A DNA stretch of 12,341 nt from Lachnospiraceae bacterium (GTDB lineage: Bacteria > Bacillota > Clostridia > Lachnospirales > Lachnospiraceae), in contig JAFSRL010000138.1 in NCBI GenBank assembly GCA_017446125.1, positions 1 to 12,341 on the forward strand, read 5' to 3'. Below the pieces are notes generated by a model, which saw only the letters and a program-made list of their open reading frames with translations, was not told the DNA's origin and made no database searches. The stretch's first letter is position 1; every line of letters begins with the position of its first letter. A program made the position numbers and the translations under genes. Of the stretch, positions 6,237 through 12,341 are shown piece by piece.

Positions 6237-7187
6237 ATGAAAAAAATCAGTTTCATCATACCGTGCTATTGCTCCGCACTGACCATCAGGCAGGTGGTGG
6301 AGGAGGTTGAGGCGACGTATGCGGAGCTTTCGCAGTTCGAGACGGAGGTCATTCTCGTCAACGACGCGTCACCGGATGACGATGCGACATGGGAGGTCAT
6401 TGCGCGGCTGGCAAGAGACAAGAAAAACGTAACGGGCATCAACCTTGCGCGCAACTTCGGTCAGCACGCGGCACTCATGGCGGGCTTTCATGCGACAACA
6501 GGCGACATCATCGTGTGTCTGGACGATGACGGGCAGACCCCCGCAAAGGAAAGCACGAAGCTCATCGCGGCGATTGAAAAAGGCGCGGATGCCGTGTACG
6601 CGCGCTACCTGAACAAGCAGCATTCCGCAGCACGCAACTTCGGTACCGCGTTGAATGAATGGATGGCACGGGTTTTGATCGGCAAGCCGAAGGCGCTTTA
6701 TGTCTCGAGCTATTTCGCGGTCAGGCGTTTTGTCGCGGATGAAATGATGAAGTATGACGGCTCCTATCCGTATGTTGTGGGGCTGGTGCTGCGCACGACA
6801 AGAAACATCGTGAACGTTGACGTGCAGCACAAGAGCCGCGAGATCGGACGCAGCGGCTACACCTTCGGCAAGCTCTTCTCGCTTTGGCTGAACGGCTTCA
6901 CCGCCTTCAGCATCAAGCCTTTGCGCGTGGCGACCTTTACGGGCGGCGTCTTTGCGCTTTTGGGATTTTTGTACGGCATCTATACAATTATTAAAAAGTT
7001 TGTGAATCCGGAGGTGCCGTTGGGATTCTCCGCCATGATGTGCGCGATTGTTTTGATGGGCGGTATGATCATGGTGATGCTGGGGCTGGTCGGGGAGTAT
7101 ATCGGCAGGCTCTACATGACGGGCAACCATTCGCCGCAGTATGTCATCCGCGAGACAACGAAGGATTTGAAGCCCGCGGATGAATAA
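6237..7187 (+). CDS. GT2 polyprenyl-phosphate glycosyltransferase, GtrB/ArnC/DPM1-like
   Basis: The 316-residue protein starts with the typical MKKISFIIPCY strand. It shows a V-N-D-A-S-P nucleotide-binding motif (41-46), NLARNFGQHAALMAGF (69-84), the metal-binding C-L-D-D-D-G-Q (94-100) and the interface motif KSREIGRSGYTFGKL (199-213). Two C-terminal helices follow at about 233-252 and 264-288. This is the layout of GtrB, ArnC and dolichol-phosphate-mannose synthase relatives, which transfer a sugar from a nucleotide donor to undecaprenyl phosphate on the cytoplasmic face. It most probably works with the GtrA-family protein encoded at 2068-2526, although four genes separate them. The sugar cannot be read from the sequence; it could be glucose or an amino sugar made by the operon. 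It overlaps the next gene by eight bases, which suggests translational coupling. Confidence 0.9.
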   Translation: MKKISFIIPCYCSALTIRQVVEEVEATYAELSQFETEVILVNDASPDDDATWEVIARLARDKKNVTGINLARNFGQHAALMAGFHATTGDIIVCLDDDGQTPAKESTKLIAAIEKGADAVYARYLNKQHSAARNFGTALNEWMARVLIGKPKALYVSSYFAVRRFVADEMMKYDGSYPYVVGLVLRTTRNIVNVDVQHKSREIGRSGYTFGKLFSLWLNGFTAFSIKPLRVATFTGGVFALLGFLYGIYTIIKKFVNPEVPLGFSAMMCAIVLMGGMIMVMLGLVGEYIGRLYMTGNHSPQYVIRETTKDLKPADE

Positions 7188-9780
7188 GACCATGAAAAAA
7201 AGCACCGCGATTCAGGCGGTGATCCTCATAGCGGGACTTCTGTTGCTGTTGTCGGTTTATCCCGCAAGGGTTTATCAGCAGACAGAAACGGCGTATGCAC
7301 AGGGTGAAATTGCGGACATCTCCGAGGCGGTGACGCGTGACGACACCTTCATTCAGAAGTTCACGACGCAGTACGACTTCATCCGTTCGGTCACGGTCTA
7401 CATCGATGAAGTTACCTTGGGGCGCTACATCGGGCTGAACGTGTTGGACCCCGCGTATCAGATTGTCACGCAGCGCTTCTATGATTTAGAGGAAGAAACG
7501 ATTCCCGGCTATGTGACGCTGCCCTTAAACCTTGCGGTCAAGCCGGGCGAGCAATATCTGTTGATGTTCCGGGGATTGTATTCGACGCTGCGCCTGGGAT
7601 ACAGTGCGACGGGCGAAGAGACCTCCCCCTACATACACGAAGTTTATTATCACGACACGACGGTGGAGCAGCGCACCTTTGCGGGACACATCACGTATGA
7701 GCTGCCCGTCTCAAAGTCTGACTCCTTAGGGATCATGGCGGCGATTGTCGTTCTTGCGCTCGTATCCTGTGCGGTTGTACGGATGAGGTTCGGCTTGCCC
7801 GTTCTTCCGTGGAGGGCGCCACCGGCGGAGCACACGGGACCGTTAAAGATTGACCCGCCCGTCAGCGTGCGCCGCGTGGTGCAGGTGGTGGGGAACCCGC
7901 TTTGCTGCATCTTCTTCGGCACGCTGTTTGTGCTCAACTTTCCCTTGATGAAATTCGACGACCGCCTGCCGGACCTTTTGTTCTACGGGCTCGGGATCTT
8001 GATTGCGTGGGGCGTTGGGTTGTATGTGATTAATAAGAGTGTTTCAGAGGGGATGAACGCCGGTGACAACGGGGACGGTTCTGTGTTGTCACCTCGTGTC
8101 ACTGTACCCGTCCCCCTGACTCATTCCGTAACGCAGCATGTCGTGCATTTTTTGCAGATGTGCTGCATCGCCGCCATGCTGTGGTACAGCACGGACTACA
8201 TGAACGGCACGGCGGATATCTTCCACCGCATCTCCGAACGTCAGATTATGGTGGCGCTGTTGCTTCTGATGCTGTTGTTCTTTGACTTGAAAGAGCTTCC
8301 GTGGAAGGGTCTCATCGCGTATGCCGCAATTGCCTGCGGATCTGGCATCTATTACGTCAGGGGACATCTTGTTCCGGCGGAAGAAAAAGAGTATGAACTC
8401 CACAACCTGATCACGACCTTGAGTGCAATCTGTGTCGCGCTTGCAATCGCGGTTCTTCTGTGCTTTGTCACAACCATGCGCAAACGCGCAAAGCAAGGGC
8501 AGGGACAAGGCGTGCGCCTGTCTGTCTTCGGCATGATCAGCATTGTGCTGGCAGCCTTTCTCATTGCCTTCCGTCACGGGAAGATGTGGGTGGTCGTTTT
8601 GATTGCCGGTTACGCGGTGACGGCGCTTTGCTTTGCGCTTTGGAAGGAGAAGGATGCCTGGATGCAAGTCCTCTCCGGCGGTCTGGTTCTGAACTTTTTG
8701 CACACCGTGGGCTATTGCTTAATCTTCCGCGTCTATGCCGGTTATAAAACCTCGCGCTACGCGATGCGGTTTCATACGGTGACGGTCACGGCGGAGTACC
8801 TGACCATCATGCTGTGTGCGGCGCTCGTTCTGCTTCTTGTCCGCATGATAAAGGTGTATAATACTAAGGGCAGTGTTTCTTTCAGGGATTGTCTGAATGA
8901 AGCGCTGTTGCAGTGCGTGTTTTTGGGGCTTGTGAGTGCCTATGTCATCTTCACGCTTTCGCGCACCGCCTACCTTGCGGTGGTGGTGGCGGGCATGGCG
9001 TTGCTCATTGCAGCCGTGCGTCTGGTGAAGGAAAAGCGCGTCCGCGCGGCGGGGCAGATGATTTTAACGGTCCTTTTAAGCGTATTGCTCCTTTTCCCCG
9101 CGGTGTTCACCCTGCAGCGCACCCTGCCCGCGATGGCGGCACACCCTAAGACCTTTGAGGTCGAGGATACGGACAAGCGCATCGGCGGCGGCGTGAACTG
9201 GGATCACCGCAACTTCATGTGCGTGGAGCGGTTTTACGGACACTTCACGACAAAGATTCTGGGAATGGAAGACTTGGGGTACGATTTCCCGGAGGACCGC
9301 TACAACTACGACGAGAACAAGGAGCCCATCTACGATCCGTACGGCAACCCGCTCATGACGCCTGACTCCGGCGCAAGACGCGCGCGGACGCAGGAGGGCT
9401 ACGAGGACAGCGTGGAGCAGTTCTCGAACGGACGCATCACGATTTTCAAGTCGTACCTTGCGTCGATGAACATGGAAGGACATGACACAATGGGCGCGAC
9501 GCTGCCGGACGGCACGGTCATCGTGCACGCGCACAATGTTTACTTACAGGTCGCGTATGACTTCGGCATCGTGACGGGCATTGTGTTTGCGCTTTGGCTT
9601 GTTGCAGGTCTTGTCACGGGTGTGAAGCGCGGCGCGCTGTTGCCCTTTGGCATCCTCGCCGGATTTATGGTTGTGGGATTGACCGAGTGGAACTTCCATT
9701 TCGCGAACCCCATGACGATCGCGCTGTTACTCGCGGTCATGCCGCTGTATTGGAAAGAGAAAACGAAACAAACGATATGA
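7180..9780 (+). CDS. O-antigen ligase/polymerase-like membrane protein with N-terminal extracytoplasmic domain
   Basis: It has 866 residues from ATG 7180, which overlaps the previous gene; ATG 7192 is an equally possible start. A signal-anchor helix (9-26) is followed by a soluble, probably beta-rich external domain (about 30-180). A second anchor (183-201) and many helices complete the membrane part. Near the C terminus a long external loop contains GRITIFKSYLASMN and the motif H783-A-H-N-V-Y-L-Q-V-A-Y-D-F-G, typical of the Wzy_C/WaaL O-antigen ligase family. These proteins use undecaprenyl-diphosphate-linked glycans, either polymerising them or moving them to an acceptor; sequence does not say which. 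The protein is long for the family because of the N-terminal domain and the loop. A palindromic repeat (8062-8123) adds about 21 residues (295-315) between two helices without breaking the frame. Confidence 0.82.
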   Translation: MNKTMKKSTAIQAVILIAGLLLLLSVYPARVYQQTETAYAQGEIADISEAVTRDDTFIQKFTTQYDFIRSVTVYIDEVTLGRYIGLNVLDPAYQIVTQRFYDLEEETIPGYVTLPLNLAVKPGEQYLLMFRGLYSTLRLGYSATGEETSPYIHEVYYHDTTVEQRTFAGHITYELPVSKSDSLGIMAAIVVLALVSCAVVRMRFGLPVLPWRAPPAEHTGPLKIDPPVSVRRVVQVVGNPLCCIFFGTLFVLNFPLMKFDDRLPDLLFYGLGILIAWGVGLYVINKSVSEGMNAGDNGDGSVLSPRVTVPVPLTHSVTQHVVHFLQMCCIAAMLWYSTDYMNGTADIFHRISERQIMVALLLLMLLFFDLKELPWKGLIAYAAIACGSGIYYVRGHLVPAEEKEYELHNLITTLSAICVALAIAVLLCFVTTMRKRAKQGQGQGVRLSVFGMISIVLAAFLIAFRHGKMWVVVLIAGYAVTALCFALWKEKDAWMQVLSGGLVLNFLHTVGYCLIFRVYAGYKTSRYAMRFHTVTVTAEYLTIMLCAALVLLLVRMIKVYNTKGSVSFRDCLNEALLQCVFLGLVSAYVIFTLSRTAYLAVVVAGMALLIAAVRLVKEKRVRAAGQMILTVLLSVLLLFPAVFTLQRTLPAMAAHPKTFEVEDTDKRIGGGVNWDHRNFMCVERFYGHFTTKILGMEDLGYDFPEDRYNYDENKEPIYDPYGNPLMTPDSGARRARTQEGYEDSVEQFSNGRITIFKSYLASMNMEGHDTMGATLPDGTVIVHAHNVYLQVAYDFGIVTGIVFALWLVAGLVTGVKRGALLPFGILAGFMVVGLTEWNFHFANPMTIALLLAVMPLYWKEKTKQTI
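8062..8123 (+). repeat. Family A palindromic element, copy 3, complete two-hairpin form (in frame)
   Basis: The 5' hairpin has a perfect 9-bp stem, GGTGACAAC (8062-8070) with GTTGTCACC (8085-8093), and a loop starting GGGGACGG. After three bases comes the 3' hairpin, GTGTCA (8096-8101) with TGACTC (8117-8122; one mismatch), whose loop contains CCCGTCCCC. The two loops are complementary to each other, so the whole element is also one long inverted repeat. It is read in frame as residues 295-315 of the host protein, ending R-V-T-V-P-V-P-L-T-H, the same peptide as the copies in gene 1. No T-run follows, so it is not an intrinsic terminator. The layout resembles REP-type elements mobilised by RAYT transposases (inference). 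Confidence 0.85.
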
Positions 9781-11657
9781 ACGAAAAGCAGCCATTCAAC
9801 TTTGCAAAACTCTATCGCAGGATCGCACTGATTATCTACGATGTGGCGGCCGTCATCGCGGCAAGCTACATCGCGATTGTGATGCGTTACGAATTCAGCG
9901 TCAGCCAGATACCGGAGCACTTCATGAATCCGGTCAACCGCTTTCTGCCCGTAAACATCATTTTAACGATTCTGATTTTTTACCTGTTCAAGCTCTACGA
10001 CAGCCTCTGGGCCTTTGCCGGCGAGGCGGAAATGCAAAACTTAGTTGTCGCCTGCGTTCTTTCCGGCGTCATCAACGGTGTCGGGCTGCAGCTATTCAAA
10101 ACGCAGGAACAGGCGGTGCCGAAGAGCTACTACTTCCTCTACACCTTCTTACTCATCACATTGATTTTTGCCTGCCGCTTCTCGTACCGGTTCTTCCGCT
10201 CGCAGAAACGCAGGAACTTAAATAAGGACAACGGAATCTCCGTCATGGTCGTGGGTGCCGGTGAGGCGGGCAACATCATCATCAAGGAGATTGTGAACTC
10301 GCATTACCTTTCGATGCGCATCCAGTGCATCATCGACGACGACCCGAACAAGTGGGGACGCTTTATCCAGGGCATCAAGGTCGTGGGCGGCCGCGAGAAG
10401 ATCCGGGAGTGCGCGGACCTTTACAACATCGATCAGATCATTGTGGCGCTGCCCAGCGCACCGCGCAAGGACCTTGCGCAGGTTCTGGAAATCTGCAAGG
10501 AAACGAACTGCAAGCTGCGGTCGCTGCCCGGCATGTACCAGCTTGTGAAGGGCGATGTGAATGTTTCAAGGCTGCGCGACGTCGAGGTCGAGGACCTTTT
10601 GGGACGCGAGCCCATCACGGTCGACATCGAATCCATCATCGGCTATGTTTCGGGGAAACGCGTCCTGGTCACGGGCGGCGGCGGCTCCATCGGTTCGGAG
10701 CTTTGCCGGCAGATCGCGGACCACAAGCCCGCGCAGCTCATCATCGTCGACATCTACGAAAACAACGCGTACGAGCTGCAGCAGGAGCTGATCGTCGCGC
10801 ATCCGGAGCTTGACTTACGGGTCCTCATCGCGTCCGTGCGCAACACCAGACGCATGGATGAAATCTTTGCGGAGTACCGTCCGCAGATTGTTTACCACGC
10901 GGCGGCGCACAAGCACGTACCGCTCATGGAAACGTCACCGAATGAGGCAATCAAGAACAACGTCTTCGGCACCTTTAAGACCGCGATGGCGGCGGCCATG
11001 AACCGCGCGGAAAAATTCGTTTTAATCTCGACGGACAAGGCGGTGAACCCCACAAACATCATGGGAGCGTCGAAGCGGATCTGCGAGATGATCGTGCAGA
11101 CCTTCAACAACAAATACGACACGGAATTTGTCGCGGTGCGGTTCGGGAACGTCCTGGGCTCGAACGGCAGCGTCATTCCGCTGTTCAAAAAACAGATTGA
11201 GGCGGGCGGCCCCGTGACGGTCACGGACCCCGAAATCATCCGCTACTTTATGACGATTCCGGAAGCGGTGTCTTTGGTGCTGCAGGCGGGCGCCTACGCA
11301 AAGGGCGGCGAAATCTTTGTCCTCGACATGGGAGAGCCCGTGAAGATTTTGGACCTTGCGGAGAACCTGATTAAGCTAAGCGGCTACCGCGTGGGCGAGG
11401 ACATCCGGATTGAGTTTACGGGCTTACGTCCCGGCGAAAAACTATACGAAGAAATGCTGATGGAAGAAGAGGGCATGCAGGAAACGGCGAACAGGCTCAT
11501 CCACATCGGAAAGCCCATCGAGGTGGACGAGGACGTCTTCTTCAAGCAGCTTCATGAGTTGAATGATGCGGCGAAGGCCGAAAGCAATTCCGTGCGACGT
11601 CTCGTGATGGAGATTGTCAAGACCTACCACCCGGCGACGGAGGAAGCGAATGTATAA
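9777..11657 (+). CDS. Membrane-anchored nucleotide-sugar 4,6-dehydratase/epimerase, PglF/WbpM/CapD family
   Basis: It has 626 residues. The start at ATG 9777 forms an ATGA overlap with the preceding stop; an in-frame start at 9594 would only run through the previous gene. Four N-terminal helices lie within residues 12-140. A first nucleotide-binding domain has V-V-G-A-G-E-A-G (158-165), and the catalytic SDR domain has TGGGGSIGSEL (299-309), HAAAHKHVPLMETSP (374-388) and STDKAVNPTNIMGASKR (418-434). The usual SDR tyrosine is replaced by Met429, four residues before Lys433, as in the large WbpM/PglF group of UDP-GlcNAc 4,6-dehydratases. The likely product is UDP-2-acetamido-2,6-dideoxy-4-ketohexose, the precursor of N-acetylfucosamine, quinovosamine or bacillosamine derivatives. 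The neighbouring PglC-like gene favours bacillosamine-type sugars. The exact product is not decided by sequence. Confidence 0.92.
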   Translation: MNEKQPFNFAKLYRRIALIIYDVAAVIAASYIAIVMRYEFSVSQIPEHFMNPVNRFLPVNIILTILIFYLFKLYDSLWAFAGEAEMQNLVVACVLSGVINGVGLQLFKTQEQAVPKSYYFLYTFLLITLIFACRFSYRFFRSQKRRNLNKDNGISVMVVGAGEAGNIIIKEIVNSHYLSMRIQCIIDDDPNKWGRFIQGIKVVGGREKIRECADLYNIDQIIVALPSAPRKDLAQVLEICKETNCKLRSLPGMYQLVKGDVNVSRLRDVEVEDLLGREPITVDIESIIGYVSGKRVLVTGGGGSIGSELCRQIADHKPAQLIIVDIYENNAYELQQELIVAHPELDLRVLIASVRNTRRMDEIFAEYRPQIVYHAAAHKHVPLMETSPNEAIKNNVFGTFKTAMAAAMNRAEKFVLISTDKAVNPTNIMGASKRICEMIVQTFNNKYDTEFVAVRFGNVLGSNGSVIPLFKKQIEAGGPVTVTDPEIIRYFMTIPEAVSLVLQAGAYAKGGEIFVLDMGEPVKILDLAENLIKLSGYRVGEDIRIEFTGLRPGEKLYEEMLMEEEGMQETANRLIHIGKPIEVDEDVFFKQLHELNDAAKAESNSVRRLVMEIVKTYHPATEEANV

Positions 11658-12306
11658 GCACGTTGTCAAACGGATGCTGGATATCGTGATTTCGCTCATC
11701 GTGCTCATTGTCTTAAGCCCGCTGTATCTGGTTTTGATTGCGCTTGTGCGCGTGAACCTGGGGTCCCCCGTGTTTTTTCATCAGGACCGGCCCGGAAAGA
11801 ACGAGAAGATTTTCCGCCTGTACAAGTTCCGTTCGATGAACGACAAACGGGATGCGGACGGGAATCTTTTGCCGGACGAGGTGCGCTTAACGACCTTCGG
11901 GAAGCTCTTGCGCAAGAGCAGCTTAGACGAGCTGCCGGAGTTTTACAACATCTTAAAGGGGGATATGAGCTTCATCGGGCCGCGCCCCCTGCTGGTTTCG
12001 TATCTTCCGTATTATACGGCGCGTGAGAGGCACCGGCACGACGTGCGACCGGGGCTTACGGGACTGGCACAGGTCAACGGCAGAAACGCGCTCATGTGGG
12101 AGGAGCGCTTCAAGTACGATTTGTACTACGTGAAGCACTGCTCCTTTGCGCTGGATACGAAGATTTTGCAGATGACCGTGAAGAAGGTGTTCCAATCCGA
12201 GGGGATTCGCTCTGGCGCGGAACAGAACGTACCGGATTTTGATAAGTACCGGCAGGAGATGGATCAAAGGAACAGCAGCAATCATACGGAAGGGCAGGAA
12301 GGATGA
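11650..12306 (+). CDS. pglC: PglC-like initiating phosphoglycosyl transferase
   Basis: It has 218 residues. ATG 11650 overlaps the previous stop by eight bases and is preceded by CGGAGG six bases upstream. It is a minimal monotopic sugar transferase: one re-entrant or membrane helix (about 12-34), F-H-Q-D-R-P-G (43-49), YKFRSM (58-63), the catalytic Asp93-Glu94 pair in SLDELPEF, GDMSFIGPRPLL (104-115), and RHDVRPGLTGLAQVNGRNAL (129-148). It resembles Campylobacter jejuni PglC over nearly its whole length, including Y-D-x-Y-Y-x-K. PglC moves a diacetamido-bacillosamine phosphate from UDP to undecaprenyl phosphate, starting assembly on the inner face of the membrane. Relatives accept other UDP-HexNAc derivatives, so the bacillosamine assignment is an inference, helped by the PglF-like gene directly upstream. 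The Gln/Ser-rich tail of about 20 residues is probably flexible. Confidence 0.9.
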   Translation: MYKHVVKRMLDIVISLIVLIVLSPLYLVLIALVRVNLGSPVFFHQDRPGKNEKIFRLYKFRSMNDKRDADGNLLPDEVRLTTFGKLLRKSSLDELPEFYNILKGDMSFIGPRPLLVSYLPYYTARERHRHDVRPGLTGLAQVNGRNALMWEERFKYDLYYVKHCSFALDTKILQMTVKKVFQSEGIRSGAEQNVPDFDKYRQEMDQRNSSNHTEGQEG

Positions 12307-12341
12307 ACCGGATTCCTTTGTTTGAACAAACACTGCCGGAA
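12303..12341 (+). CDS. Start of the next operon gene (cut off by the window edge), unidentified
   Basis: An ATG at 12303 overlaps the PglC-like stop as ATGA and has GGAAGGG eight bases upstream. Only 13 codons remain (MNRIPLFEQTLPE). This is too little to name a family; DegT-type aminotransferases sometimes start in a similar way, but that is weak. The position after pglF- and pglC-like genes would fit another sugar-modifying enzyme. Confidence 0.6.
   Translation, partial: MNRIPLFEQTLPE

Noticed and set aside
8062..8123. Intrinsic transcription terminator
   Set aside because: The hairpins are GC-rich but no T-run follows, and they lie in the middle of an intact coding frame.
9594..9776. Longer N terminus for the dehydratase gene
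   Set aside because: The frame is open, but it would run through the end of the ligase-like gene and give an Arg/His-rich peptide unlike the family. The ATGA start at 9777 gives the normal N-terminal helix layout.

Overview
The window is one uninterrupted stretch of a polysaccharide / lipid-linked glycan biosynthesis operon. All nine substantial genes, plus the first codons of a tenth, lie on the + strand. Gaps are 1 to 14 bases, or genes overlap by 4 to 8 bases (two ATGA junctions), and I see no promoter, terminator, tRNA or rRNA. The sequence looks moderately GC-rich, with AAGGAG-type ribosome binding sites. The membrane proteins resemble hypothetical envelope-glycan proteins of Clostridia, so I infer a Bacillota bacterium, perhaps Lachnospiraceae (low confidence; no marker gene is present).

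Layout: (1) 2-2053, 3' part of a multi-spanning membrane protein, probably a GT-C-like glycosyltransferase, heavily invaded by repeats; (2) 2068-2526, GtrA-family membrane protein; (3) 2533-3689, WecE/RffA-type sugar aminotransferase broken by one missing base near 2845; (4) 3691-5670, a second large GT-C-like membrane protein; (5) 5683-6228, GNAT acetyltransferase; (6) 6237-7187, GtrB/ArnC-like polyprenyl-phosphate glycosyltransferase; (7) 7180-9780, O-antigen ligase/polymerase-like protein; (8) 9777-11657, PglF/WbpM/CapD-type nucleotide-sugar 4,6-dehydratase; (9) 11650-12306, PglC-like initiating phosphoglycosyl transferase; (10) 12303 onward, start of an unidentified gene.

Working together (inference): gene 8 would make a UDP-4-keto-6-deoxy-HexNAc. 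An aminotransferase and an acetyltransferase (genes 3 and 5 are candidates) would turn a 4-keto sugar into an acetamido sugar. Gene 9 would load the first sugar-phosphate onto undecaprenyl phosphate. Genes 6 and 2 would make and flip a polyprenyl-phosphate-linked side sugar, the large membrane proteins 1 and 4 could transfer it, and gene 7 would polymerise or ligate the glycan.

The most unusual content is two families of palindromic repeats lying in frame inside the membrane-protein genes. Family A is a short hairpin read as V-T-V-P-V-P-(L/M)-T-H. It occurs twice in gene 1 and once, as a complete two-hairpin element, in gene 7; arm changes between copies are compensatory. Family B consists of four 114-base (38-codon) units in gene 1 with conserved ends and a variable middle, in two tandem pairs, each pair closed by the same nested palindrome. 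All copies sit in predicted loops between or next to membrane helices and all are read in the same frame. They look like protein-coding palindromic elements, comparable in concept to Rickettsia palindromic elements or RAYT-associated REP sequences.
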